Shown here piece by piece: positions 1 through 8,608 of a stretch of DNA of 64,000 nt. How positions within the stretch are numbered: position 1 is the stretch's first letter; each line of letters begins with the position of its first letter. The position numbers and the translations under genes were made by a program. Location of the stretch: positions 174,908 through 238,907 of the forward strand of contig NZ_LT629849.1 of NCBI RefSeq assembly GCF_900106845.1. The letters are read 5' to 3'. This stretch comes from Romboutsia timonensis (lineage in GTDB: Bacteria; Bacillota; Clostridia; Peptostreptococcales; Peptostreptococcaceae). The notes beneath the pieces were generated by a model, which was not told the origin of the DNA, made no database searches, and saw nothing but the letters and a program-made list of their open reading frames with translations.

Positions 1-11
1 AATTTTAAATT

Positions 12-46
12 AAGGGGTAAAGCACATGCTTTACTCTTTATTTTTA
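12..46 (+). terminator. Rho-independent terminator of the gene upstream of the window
   Basis: A 12-bp stem (AAGGGGTAAAGC paired with GCTTTACTCTTT, with G-T wobbles) closes on a 4-nt loop and runs into ATTTTT. It lies 30 bp before the first gene, so it probably ends the preceding transcription unit. By synteny with C. difficile that unit could carry the flagellin gene, which is outside the window. Confidence 0.75.
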
Positions 47-74
47 AATTTAATAACTTAAAAGGAGATAAATT

Positions 75-2303
75 ATGTTATTAAGTATTGTAATGATTGT
101 AAAAAATGAAGAAAAATATTTAGATAAAACATTATTTGCTTTAAATGCTTTGAAAAAAAATATAAATAGTGAACTTATAATATTAGATACAGGTTCTACC
201 GATAATACAGTTAATATAGCAAAAAAATATACTGATAAAGTATATTTTGAAAAATGGAATAATAATTTTGCAGATATGAGAAATAAATCTATAAGTTATG
301 CGAAAGGGGATTGGATTCTTGTATTAGATGCTGATGAAGTATTAAGTAATCTTGATAAATTAGTTCAATTTTTTAGAACTGATCTATATAAAAAATATAA
401 CTCTGCAACAATTGAGCTTATGAATATAAATAGTGAAGATGAACTTGAATATAATTTAGTTTCAATACCTAGATTATTTAAAAATGAAAATGGATTTTGT
501 TATATAGGTGCAGTGCATGAACAACCAAAGTTTAAACTACCATTATATAATGATATTGCATCTTTTAAACATTATGGATACATGTTTAAAGATAAAGAAT
601 TATTAAACAAAAAATATCTTAGGAATGGTGAAATTCTCTTAAAAGAAATAGAAAAGAGCCCAAATGATCCTTATATTAACTACCAATTAGGTAAAAATTA
701 TTGCATATTAAAGTCTTATGAAGATGCATTATTTTATTTAGAAAGATCGTTGGAATTATATAGAAAAAGAAAGCATATACCAAGATTTCTTACATCTAAC
801 TTAGCACAATTATATATTTCAATGAATCAGTATAGAAAATGTGAAAATTTATGTTTAGATTATATAAAAGAAGATAATAAAAATATTGATATTTATTATG
901 CATTAGGTATAAGCCAGGCATATTTGGAAAAGAAAGAGGAAAGTATAGAAAGTTTTGAAAGATATTTGTATTTAATTGAAAACTATAATATTTCTACTCA
1001 AGCTAATAATATAGATACAGATTGCCTAACTATTAGAAATAAGGAAGATGCTAAAGTTATTATTTTTGAGAATTATTATAAATTAGAAAGATATAAGGAT
1101 GCAGTTAATTATAGTAAGTGTATTAATGAAAATAACTTAAGTAAGATATATTATATGTTAATACATAGCGTATATAAGCTAGGAGAAAGTGAAGAAATAA
1201 AAAATATATATATTAATTTAACCGATGATATTGAAAGAAGTAAATTTATTGATGCAATAGAAATATTTATAAATAACATTAAAGAAGTTGATAAAAAAAT
1301 AATATATAAATATTTTTCAAATATAGATAATAACTATGGTAAATTGAATAGATTAAGACTTGGAGAACAAATAGATGTTAATGAAAGTATTTATATATTA
1401 AAAAATGAAAATCGTAATTATTTTGGAGATTTAATTTACTACTTAACAAAGACAAATATAAATTTATATGAAATTGTTAAAGATATAAGCTTATATAAAT
1501 TAGAGATGTATCTAACTTATTTAATACAAAGCAAAAATGATATGGAACTTATATTATATGAGTATATAGACCAAACTGTAAATACTTTAGAAGTTAATAA
1601 ACTGAAATTAGAAAGTACAATATGTAAATTATTATGTAAACATAGTAATTTACTTGAAGATAAATACAAAAAAGTATTTTTAACATATATAGTTTATAGA
1701 AATAATTACTTACAAAGTATATATAATGTAGATAAAATTAAATGTAATTTATGTGATATTGTAAACAATAAAGATGATAAGTTTGCATTAGATTTATATA
1801 ATATTTTAAATTTAAAGAAAAATAATACATTAAGTTTTATAAGAAATATAAAAAATTTACTTAAAGAATATCCAGAATATAAAAAAGGGATGCAATATCT
1901 ATTAAACGATATTGAAAAAGATATTTTAGTAAGTGATGAAATGAATATTTTAAAGAAAGAGTATAAATCAATTATAGAAAAAATAATAGCCTCAAATAAT
2001 TTATCAAAAGCTATAGAAGTAGTTAGCCAGTATGAAGATATGTTTGGCAATGAAGAAATGTATAATATAAGAGCGATAATTAACTTATATTTAGGTAATA
2101 TTCAACAAAGCGAAAGGTTATTAAAGTTAAGTTATATAAATGATCCTTTAAATGTAGACACTATATTTAATATAGCTTACACAAAAGAGATAAGTGGAGA
2201 TTATGATGAAGCTATTAGTTTTTATGAAAAACTTTTAAGTATATCAGAGGATGAAGATTTAAAAAATGAAGTAGTATTAAAACTAAATACTCTTATAGGT
2301 TAA
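75..2303 (+). CDS. Family 2 glycosyltransferase with C-terminal TPR repeats
   Basis: A 742-residue protein. The N-terminal ~200 residues are a GT-A, family 2 (SunT-like) glycosyltransferase fold: it opens with LSIVMIVKNEEKYL, followed by LDTGSTDNT, and has the nucleotide-sugar/metal motif D85-A-D87-E88. The remainder is helical with tetratricopeptide-like repeats (for example around residues 200-310 and 650-740). It starts at an ATG behind AAAGGAGAT. It heads a set of four modification genes directly upstream of the flagellar operon, the position of the flagellin-glycan genes in C. difficile. Transfer of sugar to flagellin is therefore inferred; the sugar cannot be read from sequence. Confidence 0.8.
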   Translation: MLLSIVMIVKNEEKYLDKTLFALNALKKNINSELIILDTGSTDNTVNIAKKYTDKVYFEKWNNNFADMRNKSISYAKGDWILVLDADEVLSNLDKLVQFFRTDLYKKYNSATIELMNINSEDELEYNLVSIPRLFKNENGFCYIGAVHEQPKFKLPLYNDIASFKHYGYMFKDKELLNKKYLRNGEILLKEIEKSPNDPYINYQLGKNYCILKSYEDALFYLERSLELYRKRKHIPRFLTSNLAQLYISMNQYRKCENLCLDYIKEDNKNIDIYYALGISQAYLEKKEESIESFERYLYLIENYNISTQANNIDTDCLTIRNKEDAKVIIFENYYKLERYKDAVNYSKCINENNLSKIYYMLIHSVYKLGESEEIKNIYINLTDDIERSKFIDAIEIFINNIKEVDKKIIYKYFSNIDNNYGKLNRLRLGEQIDVNESIYILKNENRNYFGDLIYYLTKTNINLYEIVKDISLYKLEMYLTYLIQSKNDMELILYEYIDQTVNTLEVNKLKLESTICKLLCKHSNLLEDKYKKVFLTYIVYRNNYLQSIYNVDKIKCNLCDIVNNKDDKFALDLYNILNLKKNNTLSFIRNIKNLLKEYPEYKKGMQYLLNDIEKDILVSDEMNILKKEYKSIIEKIIASNNLSKAIEVVSQYEDMFGNEEMYNIRAIINLYLGNIQQSERLLKLSYINDPLNVDTIFNIAYTKEISGDYDEAISFYEKLLSISEDEDLKNEVVLKLNTLIG

Positions 2304-2323
2304 AAATAAAGTGAGGCATAATA

Positions 2324-4201
2324 ATGAAAATATTAAATAAGATACAAAACTTTATAGTTAATAATGATATAGAAAATGCTTATAAATATATAATAGAAAA
2401 TGAAAAAGCATATGAAAATAACTCTATTTACTGGAACTTAAGAGGAATGCTATGTTTTAAGGTTCAGGAGTATGATATAGCTATAAATTGTTATAAAAAG
2501 TCTATAAATATCAAAGAAGATTGTATTGATGCTTATTTTAACTTAGCATATATATATAAATTAATTGGAGAAAATATAAAATCAGTTTTATATGGTGCAA
2601 TAGGTTTAAGATATACAGAAGATATAGAATTTATAAATGATATAAATAATTTATATGATGAAGAAATTCTATCTGACCAATACAAGAAATTATTAGAAGA
2701 ATTAAAGTCCAATCTATCTATAAATTGCAATAATTTTAGTTTATTTAGATATATATCTAATAAGTTTACTGATGTAGATGAAGAATTTATTGAGTTAGCT
2801 GATAAAAATAATATAGATGAAAATTGGTTATATATAGAAGGAAATTATTCTATAAGTAATAAAGAAATTTTAACTATAGAAGATTATATTAGGAGACAAG
2901 AAATCTTAAATTTAGATGTTATAGTTTTATATAATAAAAATTATATAAATATAATAAAAGATATAGCCTATAAGGGAATAAAAGAATGTAATATATTAGT
3001 GCAAACAAATGATAATAAATTTACTTTAGTTAAAATAAACAATGATGAAATGTTGAACTTAAAAAATAAATACAATGAAGCAACAGTAACCTTCAATTTA
3101 TTTAATTCAGCTGATGCTAATGTATATGCAATGATAAAATATATGCCAGAACAATATAAAGAAAAGTATAAATTAAATGTTATAAAAGGACGAGATGTAT
3201 TTAATGTAGATAATATAGTTAAAGTACCTCTATTGTCATCTGTAACTGTATCTGGGTTCAATACTTTTACTAGTTATCCTAAATACACATATAATATAGA
3301 TGTGGGTCATGCTAGTGTAATAATGAAAAATTGTGGTATTCTTGATAAAAAACATAAAAACTTTGGATTTACTCCCAAAGAATATGAAAGTATAGATAAA
3401 GTTTGTATTACATCTGAGATGAATATGTTAATACAAAGTGCATTTTCTGCTATTTCAGAAAATAAATATGAAATAACAGGAAATCCAAGAACAGATATAC
3501 TTATGTTAAGTGATGGTAGAACAAACTTAGAGAAGTTATTGAATAGAGATTTGAAAGATAAAAAGGTTATATTTAATATGCCTACTTTCCATGTTCATGA
3601 AAATTCGGGAGTTATTAATGGTGATCCTATTAATGAAGGTATAAAAATTAAAAATTTTAATTATGCTAAATTTGATAAATTATTAGGAGAACATAATACG
3701 ATTCTTATATCAAAGGTTCATCATGCAGAAGAAAGATTAGTAACTAGTAAGATGAAAGGTTATAAACTTAAGAATATAATATTTGTATCTAATAATGATT
3801 TAGAAGAAAAGAATTTAAATCTATATGAAGTTTTAAACTGCGCTGATATTTTGATTACTGATTATTCAAGCATATATGGTGATTTTTTATTTATGGACAA
3901 GCAAGTTATATTTACTAATTATGATATTGAGCAGTATAGAGCTGAAAGAGGTTTAAGTTTAGAACCATATGATTTTTGGACAGCAGGTCCAAAGGTTAAA
4001 ACACAAGAACAACTAGAGTCAGAGGTTGTAAAGTGTTTATATGATGAAAATTACTACAAAGAAAAAAGACATGAATTAAGAGATGTATTTTATAAATACA
4101 AAGATAGTAATTCAACACTTAGAGTATGGAATCATATAGATAAAGTTTTAAGCAAAAAAATAATTAAAAATAGACATAATGAAGATGCTAGGAAGGATTA
4201 A
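2324..4201 (+). CDS. TPR-fused CDP-glycerol glycerophosphotransferase family protein
   Basis: A 625-residue protein. The first ~130 residues contain TPR-like helices (YWNLRGMLCF..., AYFNLAYIYK...). The C-terminal ~350 residues match the TagB/TagF-type polyglycerolphosphate transferase family: NVDVGHA-like segment near residue 325, GNPRTD, ISKVHHAEE and the hallmark ILITDYSSIYGDF with D513. The family moves glycerol- or ribitol-phosphate from a CDP-activated donor. The gene lies 20 bp after the glycosyltransferase and 2 bp before a methyltransferase. C. difficile 630 also has a member of this family in its flagellin-glycan locus, so building a phosphodiester-containing flagellin decoration is the likely role. 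A teichoic-acid role is less likely given the flagellar neighbours. Confidence 0.8.
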   Translation: MKILNKIQNFIVNNDIENAYKYIIENEKAYENNSIYWNLRGMLCFKVQEYDIAINCYKKSINIKEDCIDAYFNLAYIYKLIGENIKSVLYGAIGLRYTEDIEFINDINNLYDEEILSDQYKKLLEELKSNLSINCNNFSLFRYISNKFTDVDEEFIELADKNNIDENWLYIEGNYSISNKEILTIEDYIRRQEILNLDVIVLYNKNYINIIKDIAYKGIKECNILVQTNDNKFTLVKINNDEMLNLKNKYNEATVTFNLFNSADANVYAMIKYMPEQYKEKYKLNVIKGRDVFNVDNIVKVPLLSSVTVSGFNTFTSYPKYTYNIDVGHASVIMKNCGILDKKHKNFGFTPKEYESIDKVCITSEMNMLIQSAFSAISENKYEITGNPRTDILMLSDGRTNLEKLLNRDLKDKKVIFNMPTFHVHENSGVINGDPINEGIKIKNFNYAKFDKLLGEHNTILISKVHHAEERLVTSKMKGYKLKNIIFVSNNDLEEKNLNLYEVLNCADILITDYSSIYGDFLFMDKQVIFTNYDIEQYRAERGLSLEPYDFWTAGPKVKTQEQLESEVVKCLYDENYYKEKRHELRDVFYKYKDSNSTLRVWNHIDKVLSKKIIKNRHNEDARKD

Positions 4202-4203
4202 AA

Positions 4204-4824
4204 ATGGATTATAAATATTGGAATGAATATTATAAAAAAAATATAGCACCAAATGAGCCATCAAAGTTTGCTAAAGATATATTAAAATATTTAGATTCTG
4301 GCAAAAAATTAATAGAACTAGGGTGTGGAAATGGTAGAGATGCTATGTTTTTAGCAAATAATAATATAAGTGTAGTAGCAATAGATCAAAGTGAAAGCTC
4401 TATAAATAATCTAAAACAGAGTGTATCTAATAATAATATAGAATTTGTAGTAGATGATTTTATAAAAACTAAATTATTAAAGAGAGAAAGTTTTGATTAT
4501 ATATATAGTAGATTTACGTTACACTCTATATCAGAGGAACAAGAAGAAAAATTATTAAAAAGAGTATATGAAGGACTAAAAAAGGATGGACTGTTTTTAG
4601 TAGAAGCTCGTAGTATTAAAGATGATATTTTTGGATTAGGTGAAAAAATAGCAAGAAACACTTATGTGTATAATAATCACTCTAGACGATTTATTGTTTT
4701 AGATGAATTAGTAAAAAAGCTAACTTCTTATGGATTTAAAATTGAATTTGTAAATGAAAGTAATAATTATGCAGCATATAAAGATCAAAATCCTATAGTT
4801 ATTAGGGTTATCGCTAAAAAATAA
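4204..4824 (+). CDS. Class I SAM-dependent methyltransferase
   Basis: A 206-residue Rossmann-fold methyltransferase. Motif I is LIELGCGNGRD (residues 36-46), the acidic post-I residue follows in VVAIDQS, and the motif IV-like segment is FDYIYSRFTLHSI. No extra domain is visible. It starts 2 bp after the glycerophosphotransferase stop, so the two are co-transcribed. N- or O-methylation of a flagellin glycan component is a plausible role, since C. difficile type A flagellin glycan contains N-methyl-threonine, but the substrate is not readable from sequence. Confidence 0.8.
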   Translation: MDYKYWNEYYKKNIAPNEPSKFAKDILKYLDSGKKLIELGCGNGRDAMFLANNNISVVAIDQSESSINNLKQSVSNNNIEFVVDDFIKTKLLKRESFDYIYSRFTLHSISEEQEEKLLKRVYEGLKKDGLFLVEARSIKDDIFGLGEKIARNTYVYNNHSRRFIVLDELVKKLTSYGFKIEFVNESNNYAAYKDQNPIVIRVIAKK

Positions 4825-4894
4825 ATTCGATTTTATTATAAAATATATTATATTATATATTATATTGACTCGTTGTATTAGTTAAATTTAAGTG

Positions 4895-4923
4895 TTGAAA
4901 ATATTATATAGTAACTTTAATAC
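4895..4923 (+). promoter_or_regulatory. Possible sigma-A promoter of the 4999 gene
   Basis: TTGAAA (4895-4900), a 17-bp spacer and TAATAC (4918-4923) lie in the 174-bp gap before the next gene. The -10 is imperfect and the region is extremely AT-rich, so this is a candidate only. No clear terminator was seen after 4824. Confidence 0.3.
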
Positions 4924-4998
4924 TTGAAATAAGAAAACTAACAAAATAGGGTGTAGTATTATTTGTATATTTTTATGAATTAAGGAAGAGGATTTTAT

Positions 4999-6462
4999 AT
5001 GATAAATTTATCTATTGATAAATATTTAGAAGATTTTAAATTTATATATAATAAGAAATTAGAAATAAAGCATTATTTTTTTACTGAATTCTCTAATAGT
5101 GTTAAATTAATAAATATTTTTATAGAAGTTATAGATAGACTAATATGTTATAATTTAAAATCATTAAATAGATTAGAAAATACTATATTTGAATTTATAA
5201 AAAGAAATAATGATAATTTATATCCTAAAGAATATGAACTATATGAACTATATGAACATCGTTTAAAGAAAGTATTTGATGATATACAAGATGAATTTCG
5301 TCAATGTTACAGTTTAAATATATTTTTCTATGGGAATGATACATTTGGTTTAATTGAAAATAAACTATTAAATTATAATATAATAAAAATAAAAAATGAA
5401 AAAGAATTAAAATCTGTATCTATAAAAAAAGATTCTATAGATACAAATGTATATAATGTATTATTAGTAGAAAATGATATTTTATTTAAAAATAATTTTT
5501 TTGATAAAATATTAAACTATTCACAAATATCAAGCTTATTTTTAAAAGCAGCTGAAAATATATATAAATATTACTATGATTTTAATTACTTAAACAACTC
5601 TTTAAAACGTAGTTATAAAGATGATGTTGAGTCTATTATAGTAGGAAACTCTTATTCATTGGTAGGAATAAAGGAAGATTTGCTAAATCAAAGAACTGTT
5701 AATTTATCTATGCATAGTCAAGATTTATATTATTCTTTTAAATTAGCTAAAAATACTATTCTTGAGAACGGAAATATAAAACAATGTATATTTGGTATGA
5801 GTTATTATATTTTACATCATGATTTATCAAGAGGGAATAGTTTATACTCTAAAAATATGATAGAAAATGTATATTATCCATTACTAAATGATAGACATAA
5901 TTCTACTACTGAAAGTATGAAGAATCGAAAAAGCTTAAATGATTACGAATTAGATATTTTAATAGAAAACATATTTAATATAAATGAAGTTGAAAAGTAT
6001 TTTAAAGATAAAATATACAATGAAAATACAATGTATTACAACAGTATAAATTATGTAAATCGACAAAAACGATTTTCAGATTTTAATAAAGGATATAAAG
6101 AGCAATTAGGATTATTAAGAGCTGAGCAACATAATAAAATATTTAAGTATAGTGAAACTGAATCAGAATACAAAGATATACTTAAAGAATTTTTGAAATT
6201 TTTATATAAACATTCTATTCAAGTAATTATAGTAATTTTTCCTACTAGTAGGTATTATTCAAAAAATATAAAATTAGAATACAGACAACTTTTTGATAAC
6301 TTACTTAATAAAATAAAAAAAGAAAATGATATAAAAGTAATAGATTTAAGAAATTCTTTATTTGAATTTGATGATACAGATTTTATAGATGCAGATCACT
6401 TAAATGAAAGGGGGGCGATAAAGGCAACAAATTATTTAAATGAATTTATAAAAGGTATTTAA
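4999..6462 (+). CDS. SGNH/GDSL-like hydrolase or acyltransferase of the flagellar glycan island
   Basis: A 487-residue protein with no signal peptide or membrane segment. It shows elements of the SGNH hydrolase fold: IIVGNSYSLVGI (residues 213-224, candidate nucleophile S218), a mid-domain FGMSYYILHHD, and near the C-terminus FIDADHLNERGA with the D464-x-x-H467 dyad typical of block V. The family includes esterases and O-acyltransferases that act on glycans, and DltD is a distant relative. It stands in its own short unit with the next coiled-coil gene, between the glycosyltransferase genes and flgB. Adding or removing an acyl group on the flagellin glycan is an inference. Confidence 0.55.
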   Translation: MINLSIDKYLEDFKFIYNKKLEIKHYFFTEFSNSVKLINIFIEVIDRLICYNLKSLNRLENTIFEFIKRNNDNLYPKEYELYELYEHRLKKVFDDIQDEFRQCYSLNIFFYGNDTFGLIENKLLNYNIIKIKNEKELKSVSIKKDSIDTNVYNVLLVENDILFKNNFFDKILNYSQISSLFLKAAENIYKYYYDFNYLNNSLKRSYKDDVESIIVGNSYSLVGIKEDLLNQRTVNLSMHSQDLYYSFKLAKNTILENGNIKQCIFGMSYYILHHDLSRGNSLYSKNMIENVYYPLLNDRHNSTTESMKNRKSLNDYELDILIENIFNINEVEKYFKDKIYNENTMYYNSINYVNRQKRFSDFNKGYKEQLGLLRAEQHNKIFKYSETESEYKDILKEFLKFLYKHSIQVIIVIFPTSRYYSKNIKLEYRQLFDNLLNKIKKENDIKVIDLRNSLFEFDDTDFIDADHLNERGAIKATNYLNEFIKGI

Positions 6463-6492
6463 GTTGTTTTATAATATTGTGGGGGAGAGCAA

Positions 6493-7140
6493 ATGAATAT
6501 AAATAATGATAATAAATTACATGAACTAAATTTATATACAAATATAAATATAAGTAATATGAATTTAAATCAAAATAATAATGAAAAAGTAAAAAATAAT
6601 AAAAATGATAATAACTCATCTACTACGATTACTAGAATGAAGAGAAAAGCAAGTACAATGAATCATAAACAAAGAGAATTGCAAGAACGTATATCAGATA
6701 TACAAGTTCAAGAAGCTAAAATTGATGAAATGGAAAAAACTTTACAAAATGCAAAAAACATATACTCTGAAAATATAAAAAATGAAAAAAAAGAATCATC
6801 AAATATAAAAGTAAAAATAAAACAACTAGCTAAAAAAGAAGATGAATTAAATTTTAAATCATACGAAGAAATTAATAGCAAAAATACTGATAATAAACTA
6901 GAAGATGAAAGAACAATATCAATAATAGAAGAAACACTTAAGAAAATAGAACAAGTAAAAAATAAGATATCTATATATAAAACAAAACTTATGATTTTAG
7001 AAGATAGTGTTGATAAGGCTGTATCAAAACTATATTCTAATAAAGATTCTATACATAAAGATTTTATAAATGAAGAATTAGGATTTATATCTATAGAAAA
7101 TAATATTGAAACTGGAATTCTAATTAATATTGCAATATAA
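6493..7140 (+). CDS. Uncharacterised coiled-coil protein between glycan island and flgB
   Basis: A 215-residue, Asn/Lys-rich protein that I do not recognise. Residues 1-50 are low-complexity (many N and K). Residues ~55-180 are predominantly heptad-type helices rich in E, K and Q. The segment RELQERISDIQVQEAKIDEM is faintly like the N-terminal helical signature of flagellins, in which a helix is followed by IQ..E..L.E. The match is too weak to assign. The gene follows the SGNH gene by 30 bp with a strong GTGGGGGAGAG site and precedes two hairpins and the flagellar promoter. A structural or chaperone-like accessory role in the filament is possible but unsupported. Confidence 0.6.
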   Translation: MNINNDNKLHELNLYTNINISNMNLNQNNNEKVKNNKNDNNSSTTITRMKRKASTMNHKQRELQERISDIQVQEAKIDEMEKTLQNAKNIYSENIKNEKKESSNIKVKIKQLAKKEDELNFKSYEEINSKNTDNKLEDERTISIIEETLKKIEQVKNKISIYKTKLMILEDSVDKAVSKLYSNKDSIHKDFINEELGFISIENNIETGILINIAI

Positions 7141-7160
7141 ATTCTAAATTTAGAAGCATA

Positions 7161-7210
7161 AAATTAAAATAAATTATAAAAGGCTTGAGATTTATAATTT
7201 ATTTTAATTT
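7161..7210. repeat. Perfect 20-bp inverted repeat with 10-nt loop
   Basis: AAATTAAAATAAATTATAAA (7161-7180) is followed by a 10-nt loop and its exact reverse complement (7191-7210). The stem has no G or C and no following T-tract. It lies just after the 6493 gene and before a conventional terminator, so it may protect an mRNA 3' end or act in DNA. Confidence 0.8.
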
Positions 7211-7258
7211 AAATTAATTACTATTAATGTAAAAATAAATATAAATTTTATATATTAA

Positions 7259-7308
7259 AGGAAATAGTCATTTTATGTAAATTTAAAATGGCTATTTTCT
7301 TTTTTTAT
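7259..7308 (+). terminator. Rho-independent terminator before the flagellar operon
   Basis: GAAATAGTCATTTTA pairs with TAAAATGGCTATTTTC across a short loop and runs into TTTTTTTATTT. It separates the glycan/coiled-coil unit from the flagellar operon. Confidence 0.85.
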
Positions 7309-7410
7309 TTAAAATACAAAATTATACAACTTATAAAAATGAATACATATAAAAGTTATGCAAAAGAATGTCGAAAAATATATGGAAATATATGAAAAAA
7401 ACGAAAAACG

Positions 7411-7439
7411 TAGAAAAATGTCGAGAAAAGTAGTATAAT
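7411..7439 (+). promoter_or_regulatory. Putative sigma-A promoter of the flagellar operon with 0A-box-like motif
   Basis: TAGAAA (7411-7416), 17 bp, then a perfect TATAAT (7434-7439). The spacer contains TGTCGAG (7419-7425), and a perfect Spo0A-box-like TGTCGAA lies at 7369-7375. No c-di-GMP riboswitch of the type that precedes flgB in C. difficile was recognised in the ~60-nt leader. Confidence 0.5.
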
Positions 7440-7502
7440 AGGTCGATAGGAAATTTAAAATTTAAATAAAATATTATAAAAAGTTTTTGTAGGAGATGGA
7501 CT

Positions 7503-7826
7503 ATGGATATATATGGATTAATGAAAATGGGGTTAGATGCTACAGAACTAAGAAATAGAACTATAGCAAACAACATTGTAAATATAAATACCCCGAATTA
7601 TAAAAGAAAGTATGTTACTTTTGAGGACAGTTTAAAAAATGAAATGGATAATGCAAAAATTGAGGTAAAAGTTGATAAAGATTCCGTAGTAAGGGAAGAC
7701 GGAAATAATGTTGACTTAGAAAGTGAAAAGGTAAATCAAGTTGCTGCAAGCCTTCAATATAATGCAATTGTAAGTTTGACAAATACTAAATTATCTATGA
7801 CAAAAAGTGTAATATCAGGGAGGTAA
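7503..7826 (+). CDS. flgB: Flagellar proximal rod protein FlgB
   Basis: A 107-residue rod protein. The N-terminus has the axial-protein motif ATELRNRTIANNIVNINTPNYKRK (in part), equivalent to the ANNxANxNTPxYK signature of flagellar rod and hook proteins. The C-terminal helix is QVAASLQYNAIVSLTNTKLS. It is slightly shorter than the usual ~130 residues because the variable middle is small. It starts at ATG behind GTAGGAGATGG and is the first gene of the long flagellar operon, followed 4 bp later by flgC. Confidence 0.95.
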   Translation: MDIYGLMKMGLDATELRNRTIANNIVNINTPNYKRKYVTFEDSLKNEMDNAKIEVKVDKDSVVREDGNNVDLESEKVNQVAASLQYNAIVSLTNTKLSMTKSVISGR

Positions 7827-7830
7827 TTAA

Positions 7831-8235
7831 ATGAGTGTTTTTAATGGAATGAGAATAAGCGCTAGTGGTTTATCTGCCGAAAGATTAAGAATAGATGTTA
7901 TATCTTCGAATGTTGCTAATGTAAAAACTACTAGAACTGAAAATGGAGGGGCCTACGTTCGTAAGATAGCAAGTTTTCAAGAAAACTATGATGAAAAATT
8001 AGGTATGTTAGGAGTTAAAGCTGTTTCTATAGAAGAAGATAAATCTCCTCTTAGAAAGGTATATGAACCAAATAATCCTGATGCAGATGAAGAGGGATAT
8101 GTAGAATATCCAAATGTTGATTTGCTAGTAGAAATGTCAGATTTAATATCTGCATCTAGAGCATATGAATCAAATATTGATACTTTGAATGCTCAAAAAG
8201 ATATGATTTCAAAAGCTCTTGAAATAGGAAAGTAA
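7831..8235 (+). CDS. flgC: Flagellar proximal rod protein FlgC
   Basis: A 134-residue rod protein with the N-terminal signature [20 protein letters not shown] followed by SNVANVKTT, the segment [25 protein letters not shown] (in part) conserved in FlgC, and the C-terminal helix [16 protein letters not shown]. Length and order agree with the family. It assembles with FlgB, FlgF and FlgG into the periplasm-equivalent rod that crosses the Gram-positive wall. Confidence 0.96.
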   Translation: MSVFNGMRISASGLSAERLRIDVISSNVANVKTTRTENGGAYVRKIASFQENYDEKLGMLGVKAVSIEEDKSPLRKVYEPNNPDADEEGYVEYPNVDLLVEMSDLISASRAYESNIDTLNAQKDMISKALEIGK

Positions 8236-8253
8236 TATATGGAGGTGCAAATA

Positions 8254-8583
8254 ATGAGTTTGATAAATATGTCAAGTGTTAATTTTGATTCAAAGATGTT
8301 TTTAAATCAGATTCAAAATAACACTATAGATAATACAAATAAGAATTTAAATGAAAGTGATAAGGTTAATTTTACAGATGTATTAAACAATGCAGTAAAT
8401 AAAGTTAATGATAGTCAAGTTAAAGCTAATAATGACATTGAAGCTCTTATAAAAGGTGATGATATAACAATGCATGAGGTTATGTTATCTACTCAAGAAG
8501 CTCAAATTTCTATGCAGCTCATGTTAGAAATGAGAAATAAATTATATGATGCATACAAAGAGTTAAGCTCAGTTCAACTATAG
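8254..8583 (+). CDS. fliE: Flagellar hook-basal body protein FliE
   Basis: A 109-residue protein with NFTDVLNNAVNKVNDSQVKA and the C-terminal MHEVMLSTQEAQISMQLMLE segment, which is diagnostic of FliE. I chose ATG 8254 rather than the in-frame ATG at 8239, because the latter overlaps the GGAGGTG ribosome binding site. FliE joins the MS ring to the rod. It lies between flgC and fliF as in most Gram-positive flagellar operons. Confidence 0.95.
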   Translation: MSLINMSSVNFDSKMFLNQIQNNTIDNTNKNLNESDKVNFTDVLNNAVNKVNDSQVKANNDIEALIKGDDITMHEVMLSTQEAQISMQLMLEMRNKLYDAYKELSSVQL

Positions 8584-8608
8584 TTTTATTTTATAAAGGA
8601 GTGAGCAA

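Noticed and set aside
4865-4881. TTGACT at 4865 as the promoter of the 4999 gene
   Set aside because: No -10 element lies at 16-18 bp from it; the TTGAAA at 4895 is a better, though still weak, candidate.
7308-7502. c-di-GMP riboswitch before flgB, as in C. difficile
   Set aside because: The conserved core elements of class I or II c-di-GMP riboswitches were not found by reading; only a promoter and a short leader are present.
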